DNA of 64,000 bases from Candidatus Regiella insecticola LSR1. Its GTDB lineage: Bacteria; Pseudomonadota; Gammaproteobacteria; Enterobacterales; Enterobacteriaceae. The stretch is taken from positions 286,872 to 350,871 of the forward strand of contig NZ_GL379592.1 of NCBI RefSeq assembly GCF_000143625.1, written 5' to 3'. Below are positions 50,905 through 61,935 of this stretch, piece by piece (the stretch's first letter is position 1; each line of letters begins with the position of its first letter). The position numbers and the translations under genes are program-made. The notes under the pieces are model-generated. The model had not been told where the DNA came from and did no database searches. It was given only the letters and a program-made list of their open reading frames with translations.

Positions 50905-53508
50905 TCAAATCATATTCTTCAGCTGATATATCCATTCCAAAGCCTGTCGAGGTGTGAGTGCATTGGCATCTAGACCGGCTAATGCCTCTATTGCCGGGGC
51001 TACTTTTACTGGTGGGATCTCTGCTGGTAACGCCTTATTTTGATATTTTTTAAATGGCGCATGATTATATTGTGGATCACCATCGTTGCTTGCGGGAGTA
51101 TGGTGCGTAACAGATTCCAATTCTTTTAATTTTTGCTGCGCTCGCTGTATCAGATGGCGTGGGACACCCGCTAATGTCGCCACTGCCAGACCATAACTTT
51201 TACTCGCCGCCCCTTCTTGTATGCTGTACATAAAAGCAATGGTGTCATCATGCTCCATTGCGTCAAGATGGACATTCACCACCCCGCATAAATTGTCTGC
51301 TAACCTTGTCAGCTCAAAATAATGTGTAGCAAATAACGTCATTGCTTTAATGCGCTGGGCGAGATCTTCGGCACAAGCCCAGGCGAGGGAGAGGCCATCG
51401 TAAGTAGAGGTTCCACGGCCAATTTCATCCATCAAAACCAGGCTATTTTCTGTAGCATTATGTAAAATATTTGCCGTTTCAGTCATCTCTACCATAAAAG
51501 TTGATCGGCCAGAGGCAAGATCATCTGCTGCGCCAATCCGAGTAAAAATACGATCAATTGGCCCAATCTCTGCCTGTTCTGCAGGGACAAAACTGCCTAT
51601 GTAAGCCAGTAACACAATCAGTGCTGTTTGACGCATATAAGTACTTTTACCGCCCATATTAGGCCCGGTTAGCAGTAGCATTCGACGTTGTGAAGAAAGC
51701 AATAATGAGTTGCTAATAAACGGCTGTTTTGACACGGTTTCAATAACGGGATGACGTCCCTTGGTAATAGTAATTTCAGATTTGTCATGTAAACGCGGGC
51801 AAACATAATTTAGTACGTTTGCCCTTTCAGCCAGATTGGTCAACACATCGAGTTCAGCTAAAGCACTAGCGCTAGATTGTAAAGCCGGAAGGTGGGGCAG
51901 TAACAAATCAAAAATTTCTTCATACAATATTTTTTCAATGGCGAGTGCTCTTCCTTTGGAAGTGAGTACTTTATCTTCATACTCTTTCAGTTCCGGAATG
52001 ATATAACGTTCCGCATTTTTGAGCGTTTGTCTGCGTACATAATGTATCGGAACAAGATGGCTCTGTGTCCGATTCACTTGAAGGTAGTAACCGTGCACGC
52101 CGTTAAAACCGACTTTCAAGCTATCTATCTTTAATTTTTCCCGTTCACGGATCTCCAGTTGATCCAAATAGTCAGTAGCGCCATTCGCCAAGGCGCGCCA
52201 TTCATCCAATTTAGCGTTATAACCTGGCGCGATAACACCGCCATCACGTACTAATACCGGAGGAGAATCAACAATCGCTCGCGTTAACAGATCCAGCAAT
52301 TCATCAAATTGCCCTATGTGTGATAGCAAATTTTGTATGTGAGTCGTTTTATTTGATTTGAGTAAATCATGAATTTCAGGCAGTTGTTGAAAAGCATGAC
52401 GTATTCTTGCTAAGTCCCTCGGCCTGGCTGTACGCAATGCTAATCGCGCCAATATGCGTTCTAAATCACCCACCTGACGCAGGGGCGGTTGTAAATTAGT
52501 CGCTATCGGCTGTAATTCTTGAATCGCTTGCTGCCGATGAAGAAGTACGCTGTTGTCTCGCGTTGGCATGTGTAACCAACGTTTCAACATCCGGCTGCCC
52601 ATTGGCGTCACGCTGTGATCTAAAATTGCGGCCAGGGTATTCTCACTGCCTCCTGATAAATTTTGTGTCAGTTCTAAATTACGACGAGTAGCGGCATCCA
52701 TCATAATGCTGTCCTGCTGACGTGCCATAATCAGTTCTCGAATATGCGGTAGCGCAGTACGTTGAGTATCTTTAACATATTGCAACAAGCAGCCAGCTGC
52801 CCGGAGTGCCAAATCAGCTTGTTCGACGCCAAATCCGCTTAAATCTTGTGTGCCAAACTGCCGGTTGAGTTGTTGTCGCGCGGTTTCAAGTGAAAATTCC
52901 CACACAGGACGGCGTCGCAGTCCATGACGTTGTTCGATCAGCGCCATGTCTTCAAATGTTTCTGAATATAATAACTCGACAGGATTAGTACGCTCTAATT
53001 CTGCCATCATGGCTTCCCTATCGGCGGGTTCGGTGATTAAAAAACGACCCGAACTAATATCTAATGTTGCATAACCAAAACCCTGCGTGCCCTGACGCCA
53101 AATTGCGGCCAATAAATTATCTTGTCGTTCTCGCAACAGGGCTTCATCACTGACCGTACCAGGGGTCACAATGCGGACGACTTTTCTTTCTACCGGACCT
53201 TTGCAGCTGCTGGGATCGCCTATTTGTTCACAAATCGCCGCCGACTCACCCAATTGAACCAGTTTAGCCAAATAATTTTCGATAGCATGATAGGGGATCC
53301 CTGCCATAGGAATCGCTTTTCCAGCAGATTGGCCACGTTTAGTTAAAGAAATATCCAATAACTTTGCGGCTCGTTTAGCATCGTCATAAAAAAGCTCATA
53401 AAAATCACCCATGCGGTAAAATAATAATATTTCAGGATGTTCACCCTTTAGACGAAGATACTGCTGCATCATCGGGGTGTGTGCGTCTAATTTTTCATTT
53501 CTATGCAT
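50905..53508 (-). CDS. mutS: DNA mismatch repair protein MutS
   Basis: 867 residues (E. coli 853). The mismatch-binding N-terminus has the Phe-x-Glu motif ([20 protein letters not shown]); the ATPase has Walker [17 protein letters not shown], Walker [17 protein letters not shown] and the signature [18 protein letters not shown]. The stop is right beside an ERIC element. Its apparent integrity means mismatch repair recognition is kept, although recF is lost. Confidence 0.97.
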   Translation of the reverse strand: MHRNEKLDAHTPMMQQYLRLKGEHPEILLFYRMGDFYELFYDDAKRAAKLLDISLTKRGQSAGKAIPMAGIPYHAIENYLAKLVQLGESAAICEQIGDPSSCKGPVERKVVRIVTPGTVSDEALLRERQDNLLAAIWRQGTQGFGYATLDISSGRFLITEPADREAMMAELERTNPVELLYSETFEDMALIEQRHGLRRRPVWEFSLETARQQLNRQFGTQDLSGFGVEQADLALRAAGCLLQYVKDTQRTALPHIRELIMARQQDSIMMDAATRRNLELTQNLSGGSENTLAAILDHSVTPMGSRMLKRWLHMPTRDNSVLLHRQQAIQELQPIATNLQPPLRQVGDLERILARLALRTARPRDLARIRHAFQQLPEIHDLLKSNKTTHIQNLLSHIGQFDELLDLLTRAIVDSPPVLVRDGGVIAPGYNAKLDEWRALANGATDYLDQLEIREREKLKIDSLKVGFNGVHGYYLQVNRTQSHLVPIHYVRRQTLKNAERYIIPELKEYEDKVLTSKGRALAIEKILYEEIFDLLLPHLPALQSSASALAELDVLTNLAERANVLNYVCPRLHDKSEITITKGRHPVIETVSKQPFISNSLLLSSQRRMLLLTGPNMGGKSTYMRQTALIVLLAYIGSFVPAEQAEIGPIDRIFTRIGAADDLASGRSTFMVEMTETANILHNATENSLVLMDEIGRGTSTYDGLSLAWACAEDLAQRIKAMTLFATHYFELTRLADNLCGVVNVHLDAMEHDDTIAFMYSIQEGAASKSYGLAVATLAGVPRHLIQRAQQKLKELESVTHHTPASNDGDPQYNHAPFKKYQNKALPAEIPPVKVAPAIEALAGLDANALTPRQALEWIYQLKNMI

Positions 53509-53537
53509 GCTATTATTCCATTAAAATTTATTAGACT

Positions 53538-53580
53538 TCTTAGGGTCTGTTGGAAATCTCTTATGCTCACTCAAGAAGAT
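53538..53580. repeat. Repeat C fragment
   Basis: Words TTAGGGTCTGTTGGAAATCT and CTCAAGAAGATA, an internally deleted copy, next to a short ERIC right-end piece (AAAGCGAAGGGTA). Confidence 0.55.
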
Positions 53581-53593
53581 AAAGCGAAGGGTA

Positions 53594-53697
53594 ATAGCCG
53601 AATCAGTTTAATTTGATTCAAGGCTGAGGCGCGCAGACAGTACAAATAGTACGGCAAGCGACGACAACACTTAAATCAAATTAAACTGATTCGGCTA
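53594..53697. repeat. Repeat B, complete copy
   Basis: About 104 bp with near-perfect inverted ends TAGCCGAATCAGTTTAATTT and AAATTAAACTGATTCGGCTA, and an interior with GCGCGCAGACAGTACAAATA and GCAAGCGACGACAACAC. It is the best-preserved member of this family in the window. Confidence 0.85.
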
Positions 53698-53831
53698 TAA
53701 AGGAAAGCCTAAAGGGATTTCAGCTCATAGGTCACCGATAATTTTTTCTACTAACCCTTTCGTAGATCCGTTAAAATCGAGGCTTTCCATGATTTTTACC
53801 CATCCACGATCCAACGTAAGATATGACTATT

Positions 53832-54930
53832 ATGTTTGAAATCAGTCCGATAAAAAAAAGTATTCAAGATTTTACTGAACGAACAAAGATCCTTCGGGGG
53901 TATCTTTGACTATGATGTCAAACAAGAAAGACTAGAAGAAGTTAGTGCTGAGCTGGAACAACCTGATGTTTGGAATAAACCAGAGTATGCGCAGCAATTA
54001 GGTAAAGAGCGCTCAACGCTTGAAGCAATAGTGTTAACCATTCAGCAACTTGAGCGACAATTGGCTGATGTAAATGGCTTGCTGGATTTAGCCGTTGAAG
54101 AAAATGATGAAGCAACTTTTAACGAAGTTCTCGCTGAATTAAAAGCAGTTGAAAATAACCTCATTCAATTAGAATTTCGGCGTATGTTTTCAGGGGAATA
54201 CGATAGCGCCAACTGTTATTTAGATTTGCAAGCCGGCTCGGGAGGAACCGAAGCACAAGACTGGGCCAATATGTTGCTACGCATGTATTTGCGTTGGGCT
54301 GACGCGAAAGGCTTTCAAACAGAAATTATTGATTCCTCTGACGGCGACGTGGCGGGGCTAAAATCGGCAACGATTAAAATTATCGGCGATTATGCTTTTG
54401 GCTGGTTACGGACAGAAACCGGGGTTCATCGTTTAGTGCGAAAAAGCCCGTTTGACTCTGGCGGTCGTCGTCACACATCTTTCAGTTCAGCTTTTGTTTA
54501 TCCTGAAATAGATGATAAGGTTAATATTGAAATTAACCCAGCAGATTTACGTATTGACGTTTATCGTGCATCCGGTGCTGGTGGGCAACATGTCAATAAA
54601 ACTGAATCCGCCGTCCGTATTACTCATATTCCTACCAATATCGTCACTCAATGCCAAAATGATCGCTCACAGCATAAAAATAAAGATCAGGCAATGCAGC
54701 AACTGAAAGCAAAGCTATACGAATTTGAAATGCAGAAAAAAAATGCGGACAAGCAGCTGCAAGAGGACAATAAATCAGACATCGGCTGGGGCAGTCAAAT
54801 TCGCTCTTATGTGTTAGATGATGCACGGATTAAAGATTTACGCACCAATGTGGAAACACGTAATACACAGGCTGTCCTCGATGGCGATCTAGATAAATTT
54901 ATCGAAGCAAGTTTAAAAGCCGGGTTATAA
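53832..54930 (+). CDS. prfB: Peptide chain release factor 2, with programmed +1 frameshift
   Basis: Recognises UAA and UGA. Frame 0 from ATG 53832 encodes 25 codons ([15 protein letters not shown]... RGYL) and stops at TGA 53907-53909; the +1 frame continues [18 protein letters not shown] to 54930. Joined length is 365 residues, the E. coli length. The domain with the SPF anticodon-like motif ([17 protein letters not shown]) and the GGQ catalytic loop ([16 protein letters not shown]) are intact. It lies directly upstream of lysS, the conserved pair; the normal upstream gene recJ is absent. Confidence 0.98.
53896..53910 (+). promoter_or_regulatory. RF2 programmed frameshift site
   Basis: GGGGG (53896-53900), acting as an internal Shine-Dalgarno sequence, is followed by TAT CTT TGA C. 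RF2 shortage lets the ribosome slip +1 at CTT over the UGA, so RF2 controls its own level. E. coli has AGGGGG; here the first base is C, which may weaken pairing a little. Confidence 0.95.
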
Positions 54931-54939
54931 GGAACATCA

Positions 54940-56454
54940 ATGTCAGAGCAAAAACCATCAATCATTGAGCAAGCAGAAACAGAGCTTAACGAACAACAAG
55001 TGCGCAAAACAAAATTGGCGGCAGTGCGTGAAAACGGCATCGCTTTCCCCAATGATTTCCGGCGTGATACTTTATCTCATGAGTTGCATGAACAATATGA
55101 TAATAAAGATAATGATGATCTTAGCAAGCTTGATATCAAAGTTAAGGTTGCGGGTCGTATGATGACCCGCCGTATTATGGGCAAAGCCTCATTTGTTACG
55201 CTGCAAGATGCCGGTGGGTGTATTCAGTTATATGTCGAGCGTGATCATTTGCCAAAAGAATTTTATAACGAAAAATTTAAAAAATGGGATTTAGGCGATA
55301 TCTTAGGCGCTCAGGGTACCTTGTTCAAAACCAAAACCGGCGAACTTTCCATTCGTTGCACAGAGCTACGCCTGTTAACAAAAGCATTGCGTCCACTGCC
55401 GGATAAATTTCACGGTCTTGCGGATAAAGAAATGTGTTATCGTCAGCGTTATCTTGATTTAATCGTTAATGAAGAAGCCCGCCGTACATTTAAAATACGA
55501 TCACAGCTGATTGCCGGTATGCGCCAATTTATGGTGGATAAAGGCTTTATGGAAGTGGAAACCCCCATGATGCAGGTGATCCCCGGTGGCGCGGTGGCGC
55601 GGCCTTTTATCACTCATCATAATGCGCTCGATATCGATATGTACCTGCGTATTGCCCCTGAACTGTATTTGAAACGCTTAGTGGTTGGCGGTTTTGAACG
55701 TGTATTCGAAATTAACCGTAATTTCCGTAATGAAGGCCTTTCATCCCGCCACAATCCAGAGTTCACCATGATGGAACTCTACATGGCCTATGCCGATTAC
55801 CGTGATTTGATGAAACTAACCGAAGAACTTTTTCGTACACTGACTCAAACCGTGTTAGGTAGTAATATCATCACTTATGGCGATAATACTTTTGATTTCG
55901 CTAAGCCCTTTGCCAGATTGACAATGAAAGAGGCGATTTGCCAATATTGCTCACAAATTGATGCACCCGATCTTGATAAAATGGATAAAGCGGTAAAAAT
56001 TGCCCAATCTCTCGGCATTAAAATAGACAAAAATTGGGGATTAGGTCGCATTCAGTGTGAAATTTTTGAAGCAACAGCTGAAGAGCATCTAGTACAACCC
56101 ACCTTTATTACTGAATATCCGGCAGAAGTCTCCCCATTGGCACGCCGTAACGACGATAATCCTCTTATCACTGATCGTTTTGAATTTTTTATCGGCGGGC
56201 GTGAAATAGGCAATGGCTTCTCTGAATTGAACGATGCGGAAGATCAGGCCGAACGTTTCGATGCACAAGTGAAGGCGCGGACAGGAGGGGATAGCGAGGC
56301 GATGTTCTATGATAAAGATTACGTGACAGCATTAGAACATGGCATGCCACCCACCGCGGGTCTCGGTATTGGTATTGATCGTATGGTGATGCTGTTTACC
56401 AATAGCCATAGCATTCGTGATGTCATACTGTTCCCAGCCATGCGTCCCCATTAG
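54940..56454 (+). CDS. lysS: Lysyl-tRNA synthetase
   Basis: Class II synthetase, 504 residues (E. coli 505). An N-terminal OB-fold binds the anticodon ([20 protein letters not shown]); motif 2 is [20 protein letters not shown] and motif 3 [15 protein letters not shown]. It starts 9 bases after prfB. Its TAG stop (56452-56454) is the first three bases of a MITE-A copy, so the element inserted exactly at the gene end. Confidence 0.98.
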   Translation: MSEQKPSIIEQAETELNEQQVRKTKLAAVRENGIAFPNDFRRDTLSHELHEQYDNKDNDDLSKLDIKVKVAGRMMTRRIMGKASFVTLQDAGGCIQLYVERDHLPKEFYNEKFKKWDLGDILGAQGTLFKTKTGELSIRCTELRLLTKALRPLPDKFHGLADKEMCYRQRYLDLIVNEEARRTFKIRSQLIAGMRQFMVDKGFMEVETPMMQVIPGGAVARPFITHHNALDIDMYLRIAPELYLKRLVVGGFERVFEINRNFRNEGLSSRHNPEFTMMELYMAYADYRDLMKLTEELFRTLTQTVLGSNIITYGDNTFDFAKPFARLTMKEAICQYCSQIDAPDLDKMDKAVKIAQSLGIKIDKNWGLGRIQCEIFEATAEEHLVQPTFITEYPAEVSPLARRNDDNPLITDRFEFFIGGREIGNGFSELNDAEDQAERFDAQVKARTGGDSEAMFYDKDYVTALEHGMPPTAGLGIGIDRMVMLFTNSHSIRDVILFPAMRPH

Positions 56455-56595
56455 ACTTCTTGCATAACCTACTGCGTGGGTGAATTCGGCGTTACGCGGT
56501 GCTCGCAATCCTCATGTACTCGCGTGGTAACGAAGGTTGCTGCGCTCCGGGCGCCTTGACTTCACACCCCTCGCTACGGTTTTGCAAGAAGTCTA
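56452..56595. repeat. MITE-A copy 7, supplying the lysS stop codon
   Basis: 144 bp with perfect inverted ends TAGACTTCTTGCA / TGCAAGAAGTCTA. The leading TAG serves as the stop codon of lysS. The remainder up to mtr (56596-56668) shows nothing but a likely leader. Confidence 0.9.
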
Positions 56596-56668
56596 TTAAA
56601 TTACCTTTAAATTGGAAAGCCTCGTTCAATCAGCAAGAAATGTTGTTTAAATATTCCAGGAACCCTCT

Positions 56669-57916
56669 ATGTCGATAATTTCATCTCAACAGGCCGGCTG
56701 CAGGCCGTCAATTCTTGGGGGAACCATGATTGTTGCCGGTACTGCTGTGGGTGCTGGTATGTTTTCAATTCCCATTGTAACGGCGGGAGTATGGTTTAGT
56801 GGCGCTGTGCTGCTACTGACCTATACCTGGGTTTGCATGTTTATTTCTGGCTTAATGATTTTAGAAGTCAATCTTAACTATCCAACCGGTGCCAGCTTTC
56901 ACACCATGGTCGGTGATCTGTTGGGCAAGGTATGGAGTGCTATCAACGGCCTGTCGATTATCTTTGTATTATATATTTTAACTTATGCCTATATTTCCGC
57001 TGGGGGGTCGATAACCTCTCACACGTTGGAAAAAATAATGGATGTGAATCAAACCGAAGCGACTTTGATTTTTGCCTTGATCGTCACCTTTATCGTTTGG
57101 TTATCTACTCGTGCGGTTGACCGTTTAAGCACGATTTTAATTATTGGTATGATAGTCAGTTTTGTTTTTTCAGTCAGCGACATGTTTACACATGTTCAAA
57201 TCAAAGTGTTATTTGATCAAGATGATAATAATGCTCGTTATTTACCCTATGCATTAGCAGCATTACCTTATCTCTTAACGTCCTTTGGTTATCACGGTAA
57301 CGTCCCTGGATTAGTGAAATATTATCAAAAAGACAGTCGCGCCGTAGTAAGTTGCCTATTGTATGGCACCTTAATTGCGTTAATCATTTATTTTCTGTGG
57401 CAATTTGTTATTCAAGGAAATATAACCCGTGATGTTTTTAAACAAATTATTGCCGAGGGAGGTAACATTGGCAGTCTACTCAAAAACATGGATACCATCT
57501 GCGATAGTCGTCTCACCAATCAGTTGCTTAATGCTTTCTCTTATATGGCGCTAACCAGTTCATTTTTAGGCGTATCACTTGGCCTATTTGATTATATAGC
57601 CGATTTTTTTAAATTTTCCGATGAAAAAAGTGGCCGTGCTAAAACCGCGCTTTTGACTTTTTTGCCCCCCACATTAGGTGCACTGTGTTTCCCTAATGGT
57701 TTCTTGTATGCCATCGGTTTTGCGGGTTTAGCCGCGACCATCTGGGCGGTTATTGTTCCGGCGCTAATGGCACGTGCTAGTCGCGATCGTTTTCCACAGG
57801 CGAGTTATCAAGTCCCGGGAGGCCAGGCGATGATCATTTTTATTGTGATTTTTGGCCTGCTTAATGCGTGCATACCTATTGCTACGTTATTAAATTTATT
57901 ACCGCTCTATCAGTAA
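56669..57916 (+). CDS. mtr: Tryptophan-specific permease Mtr
   Basis: A proton-driven aromatic amino-acid permease of the HAAAP family, 415 residues (E. coli Mtr 414) with eleven predicted membrane helices. Matches include GGTMIVAGTAVGAGMFSIPI, LYILTYAYISAGGSI, FGYHGNVPGLVKYY and FPNGFLYAIGFAGLAATIWA. Mtr fits better than TyrP by length and motif. Retaining uptake suits an organism that takes amino acids from its host. Confidence 0.92.
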   Translation: MSIISSQQAGCRPSILGGTMIVAGTAVGAGMFSIPIVTAGVWFSGAVLLLTYTWVCMFISGLMILEVNLNYPTGASFHTMVGDLLGKVWSAINGLSIIFVLYILTYAYISAGGSITSHTLEKIMDVNQTEATLIFALIVTFIVWLSTRAVDRLSTILIIGMIVSFVFSVSDMFTHVQIKVLFDQDDNNARYLPYALAALPYLLTSFGYHGNVPGLVKYYQKDSRAVVSCLLYGTLIALIIYFLWQFVIQGNITRDVFKQIIAEGGNIGSLLKNMDTICDSRLTNQLLNAFSYMALTSSFLGVSLGLFDYIADFFKFSDEKSGRAKTALLTFLPPTLGALCFPNGFLYAIGFAGLAATIWAVIVPALMARASRDRFPQASYQVPGGQAMIIFIVIFGLLNACIPIATLLNLLPLYQ

Positions 57917-57932
57917 ACAATTATGGACGCCT

Positions 57933-57978
57933 TATACCCGCAGCCAACAACGCGGCGGCTTCAAAGGCGAAGGGTATA
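57933..57978. repeat. ERIC half element (46 bp)
   Basis: TATACCCGCAGCCAACAACG and GCTTCAAAGGCGAAGGGTAT give only the two outer parts of the element, a deletion form also seen at 60917. It lies between mtr and yidA. Confidence 0.75.
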
Positions 57979-58043
57979 TAAGTAGATTTCACTCATACTC
58001 TATTTTGTAGTATGGTGACAGTAGCTGAATCAAGGAGAGCATT

Positions 58044-58856
58044 ATGGCTATTAAATTAATTGCAATTGATATGGATGGAACCCTACTCGATCCAAATCAT
58101 ACTATTACTCCAGCGGTAAAACAGGCCATACATGACGCTCAACAAAAAGGAGTGTATGTCGTACTGACGACCTGACGGTCTTATATCGGAGTACAAAAAC
58201 ATCTACATAAATTGAATTTACATAATGAGCATAATTTTTGTATCACCAGTAATGGCGCACTGGTACAAAAAGCCATGACTGGGGAATGTATATCACAGGA
58301 GACACTGAGTTTTGCCGATTATCTCGAATTAGAAGCATTAGCGCGAGACTTAGGGGTACATTTCCATGCTATTGATTTTGATTGTTTATACACCGCCAAT
58401 CAAAATGTTAGCAAATATACGTTGCATGAGGTTGCACTGACCGGTATTCCAATAAAACGTCGCGCTGTCAGTGAAATGAATACCACATCACGTTTTCCTA
58501 AACTCATGATGGTTGATGAACCTGAAATATTAGATAACGCCATTGCCCGCATTCCGGCAGATGTACATAAACGCTTTACTTTTGTAAAAAGCGCAGCGCA
58601 TTTTCTAGAAATTTTGAATAAACAAGCCAATAAAGGCGCTGGGGTGAAAATACTGGCAGAGCACCTTGGCATTGCTCAAGAAAATGTTATGGCATTGGGC
58701 GATCAAGCTAATGATAGCGAAATGATCCATTATGCAGGTATCGGTGTCGCCATGGGAAATGCCATTCCCGAACTGAAAAAAATAGCCCAATATACCACCC
58801 ACAGCAATGCAGAGGACGGTGTTGCGCACGCAATTAAAAAATATGTTTTGAATTAA
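58044..58856 (+). pseudogene. yidA: HAD-family sugar phosphatase YidA with in-frame TGA
   Basis: The frame from ATG 58044 (AGGAGAG 7 bases upstream) gives LIAIDMDGTLLDPNHT with the catalytic DxD, then TGA at 58173-58175 where E. coli YidA has Gly in TTGRP; the frame continues in phase to 58856 with MALGDQANDSEMIHYAGIGV. A single GGA-to-TGA change explains it. YidA dephosphorylates sugar phosphates. A shortened product from an internal start would lack the nucleophile Asp, so the gene is probably dead. Confidence 0.88.
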
Positions 58857-58934
58857 ATCCTAACTGACTCAGTCATATCGATATGCTATAAGAGCTGCTT
58901 AAATGGCACTTTAATTATATTTAATAGGGATAAT

Positions 58935-59428
58935 ATGGTTACTCTTCATACCAATCACGGTGATATTGTTATTAATACTTTTGATAGTAAGGCTCCCATT
59001 ACCGTGAGGAATTTTTTACAACATTGCCGCCAAGGATTTTATAATGGCACTATTTTTCATCGTGCCATCCATGGATTTATAGTCCAAGGTGGTGGCTTCG
59101 AGCCAAATATGCAAGAAAAAAAGCACAGCCTTCAATCAAAAATGAAGCGAATAACGGCCTAAAAAATACTCGGGGCACGCTGGCAATGGCGCGAACCCAC
59201 GATCCACACTCGGCCAGCACGCAATTTTTTATTAATGTTGTTGATAATGATTTGCTAAATTTTCGGTCAGAAAAAACTGATGAGTGGGGCTACTGTGTTT
59301 TTGCAGAAGTGACCGCTGGTTTGGATTTGATTGATCAAATAGAAGAAATGGTGACAGTTTCTCATGGTATCCATCAAGATGTGCCGATAGACGATATCAT
59401 CATTACACATGTCACTTGCAGTGAATAA
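58935..59428 (+). pseudogene. ppiB: Peptidyl-prolyl isomerase B with poly-A frameshift
   Basis: Cyclophilin PpiB in two frames. The first (58935-59162) has [16 protein letters not shown] and [18 protein letters not shown]; the second continues [20 protein letters not shown] and SASTQFFINVVDNDLLNF to 59428. The break is at a run of seven A (59116-59122); one more A would restore the frame. Transcript slippage at such runs could still give some full-length protein. It stays next to lpxH, as in E. coli. Confidence 0.9.
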
Positions 59429-59437
59429 CTTTACAGC

Positions 59438-60175
59438 ATGAGCACGATTTTTATTGCAGATTTACATCTTAGCGTTCAGCGCCCTGAGATTAACGCTAGT
59501 TTTATGCGTTTTTTGCAACGTGAAGTGCTTCATGCTGATAGTTTATATATTTTGGGTGATCTTTTTGATACCTGGATTGGTGATGATGACCCCGAGCCAC
59601 TACATCGACAAGTGGCCGGGGCATTAAAATCGCTACACCAACAAGGTGTTCCTTGCTATTTTATTCACGGTAATCGGGATTTTTTGATCGGTAAAAATTT
59701 TGCCGCCGAAAGTAAAATGACGTTGCTCGCGCAAGAAAAAATCGTGACCTTGTATGGTCGTAAAATCTTACTATTGCATGGTGACACTTTATGTATTGAC
59801 GATATTGCCTACCAACGCTTTCGCCATGTAGTACATAATCCAGTAATTCAGCGTTTTTTTCTGTGGTTACCTTTTCATCTCCGTTACCGTATTGCAATGC
59901 AGTTACGTCATCGTAGCCAACAAAGTAATAGCGATAAATCGGAAACCATTATGGACGTGAATCAACAAGCTGTTATTGATGCATTACAACGTTACCATGT
60001 TGACTGGATGATTCACGGACATACCCATCGTCCTGCTGTTCATTCTATTGAACTGCCAATAACAACATCACCGATAAAAACCGTTCATCGAGCCGTATTA
60101 GGGGCATGGCATAATGAAGGCTCGATGATTAAAGTCTCTCCAGAAACCATTGAGTTGATCCGCTTTCCTCTGTAA
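59438..60175 (+). CDS. lpxH: UDP-2,3-diacylglucosamine hydrolase LpxH
   Basis: Makes lipid X in lipid A synthesis at the inner membrane. A metallophosphoesterase of 245 residues (E. coli 240), with metal motifs [40 protein letters not shown] and [10 protein letters not shown]. It is intact, so lipopolysaccharide assembly is retained. It follows ppiB by 9 bases. Confidence 0.96.
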   Translation: MSTIFIADLHLSVQRPEINASFMRFLQREVLHADSLYILGDLFDTWIGDDDPEPLHRQVAGALKSLHQQGVPCYFIHGNRDFLIGKNFAAESKMTLLAQEKIVTLYGRKILLLHGDTLCIDDIAYQRFRHVVHNPVIQRFFLWLPFHLRYRIAMQLRHRSQQSNSDKSETIMDVNQQAVIDALQRYHVDWMIHGHTHRPAVHSIELPITTSPIKTVHRAVLGAWHNEGSMIKVSPETIELIRFPL

Positions 60176-60332
60176 TCCTCTTTATCATGTCTCAAAGCCA
60201 ATAAACTGAAACTGTGAACCTATTCACAACATATAAATGTATTGTTGAAAATTTGGTTAATATTTTGCGAACTGTTTTCACGTTTTTATCTTCCACTCTG
60301 AATTTATCATTTACCTGATCTACAATGGCCAC

Positions 60333-60851
60333 ATGAAAACCCATGTTGCAATAAAAATCAACCATCTTATTGTAAGACAAAAGGGTATTAGCCTAATTGA
60401 ATTAATGCTTGTTATTTTTTTGGCTAGCCTAATGGCGATTTGGGGTGGAAAAAATTGGTATCTTTATCAACAACGGGAACGCTTGGTGATGAGTGCACAA
60501 CAGCTGCTATCTTTTCTCACTCAGATTAAAGCTGATGCTGACTGGAGTAACCGTAATATTTCGTTGTGGATACACCAGGCTAATGGATCCTGTGTTGGCA
60601 GTGGCAGCATGAAGAAAATATCCTGTGAGGAAAAAGATAATAAGGTATATACCCCAGCTTATAACGATATTTTATTAAATACCTTTGCACAAAATGAAAT
60701 GGGATTTTATGGACGGCGTAATACAGCCCAGCCCGGACACTTTATTCTCTCTAATTCAGCAGGACGTATTCGGCTAGTTATATCAAATCGGGGCAGAATG
60801 AGACTATGTAGTGAAAATAAATCGATAGCAGGGATTACCGCCTGTCGTTAA
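60333..60851 (+). CDS. ppdA: Prepilin-like protein PpdA
   Basis: A type IV pseudopilin of 172 residues. The class III signal is QKG-ISLIELMLVIF, cleaved after Gly with Glu at +5, followed by the hydrophobic helix. The later block FYGRRNTAQPGHFILSNSAG and RMRLCSENKS matches E. coli PpdA. The leader is longer than usual (17 residues before Gly). It heads ppdA-ppdB-ygdB-ppdC, which in E. coli precedes recC. 60176-60332 shows nothing else. Confidence 0.85.
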   Translation: MKTHVAIKINHLIVRQKGISLIELMLVIFLASLMAIWGGKNWYLYQQRERLVMSAQQLLSFLTQIKADADWSNRNISLWIHQANGSCVGSGSMKKISCEEKDNKVYTPAYNDILLNTFAQNEMGFYGRRNTAQPGHFILSNSAGRIRLVISNRGRMRLCSENKSIAGITACR

Positions 60852-60900
60852 CCAAAACCAGCAGAGCATACGACGGGTCGCAATTAGAGAAAATAAAATT

Positions 60901-61535
60901 GTGTATAAATTTAATCTATACCCGCAGCCAATAACGCAACGGCTTCAAAGGCAAAAAATATATCAACGTAATAAAGGATTCACATTACCAGAGATAATGA
61001 TAGCGTTGAGTTTTGGTAGTTTGATTTTATTGAGCGCGGTAAAAATTTATCCACAATTTCGCCAACAAGTTTCAATCCTGTATCAGCATTACCGACTTGA
61101 ACAGATAATGAGACAAGGCATCTTTACTATTGAAAAAGATTTACGGCGGGCAGGATTTTGTAAAAAAAATGTTTCGGATCGGCAATAACCCTCAGTCAAT
61201 ATCGAGGTGAAATTGAAAATTCTTGCATAATTATTGCTTATGATCTTAATCGTAATGGCCACTGGGAAGAAGAAGGGCATGAAAATTCTGAATATTTTGG
61301 TTATCGGCTACACAATGGATCCTTAGAGGCACAGCGAGGCGGCAAAACTTGTTTTAGTAACGGTTGGGAAAAACTATTTGATCCACGAGATATCCAAATA
61401 ACCCATTTTACAATCACAGATTTAAACGATTTAACACCAGGGAATTTATTCAAATTGCAACTTTCCGGTCATTCAGTACGCAACCCCAGGATTCAGTTGC
61501 AGATAAACAGTGTAATTAATGGTAAAAATTTATGA
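60901..61535 (+). pseudogene. ppdB: Prepilin-like protein PpdB, frameshifted, with ERIC-derived N-terminus
   Basis: The pseudopilin signal RNKGFTLPEIMIALSFGSLI and helix are followed by RLEQIMRQGIFTIEKDLRRA GFCKK in the first frame. After a run of eight A (61160-61167) the rest (ITLSQYRGEIENSCIIIAYD ... NPRIQLQINS) is in another frame to TGA 61533-61535. One extra A would rejoin them. Upstream of the signal the frame is made of an ERIC half element, and the original start has been lost. Confidence 0.8.
60917..60963. repeat. ERIC half element inside ppdB leader
   Basis: TATACCCGCAGCCAATAACG and GGCTTCAAAGGCAAAAAATA, the short form also seen at 57933. It lies in the N-terminal coding region of ppdB. 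Confidence 0.7.
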
Positions 61536-61544
61536 AATCACTGT

Positions 61545-61786
61545 ACATACCCAATGAATTTCGCGTTACGGCAAGGCGGCAATCAATCGCATCCCTGAAG
61601 TGTATACCCTTCGTCTTTGAAGTTGCCTTCGGCTGCCAGGGCGACCGACCGATGAGCGTAGACAACTAGGTAATTCGGGCGAACACCCACCGCCAACAAC
61701 ACGACGGCTTCAAAGGTGAAGGGAGTACATGACTGGGATGAGAGCGAGCAGCCAACGCCGCTGTAACTTGAAAAGCGAAGGGTATT
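61545..61786. repeat. ERIC element interrupted by another ERIC-like element
   Basis: The left part (ACATACCCAATGAATTTCGC to CCCTGAAGTGTA) and right part (GTACATGACTGGGATGAG to GCGAAGGGTATT) make one normal ERIC if the 61603-61724 segment is removed. The break is in the element's centre. Confidence 0.9.
61603..61724. repeat. ERIC-like variant inserted within the ERIC above
   Basis: 122 bp from TATACCCTTCGTCTTTGAAG to CTTCAAAGGTGAAGGGA. The interior has GGCGACCGACCGATGAGCGT, a variant not present in the 127-bp copies. A close relative sits at the same internal point of the partial ERIC at 62401. Confidence 0.9.
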
Positions 61787-61787
61787 A

Positions 61788-61913
61788 TATATCCACAGTC
61801 TTTCAAGTTGTCGCTAGGCGGCTAGGGCGTGAGACCGATGAGTGTAGACAATTAGGTGATTCGGGCGAACACCTGCAGCCAACAATGTGGCGGCTTCAAA
61901 GGCGAAGAGTATA
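61788..61913. repeat. ERIC-like element, third in tandem
   Basis: TATATCCACAGTCTTTCAAG to AAAGGCGAAGAGTATA, immediately after the nested pair. Together 61545-61913 is pure repeat between ppdB and ygdB. Confidence 0.8.
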
Positions 61914-61935
61914 TCAGCAAGGTAGCTGCATTCTA

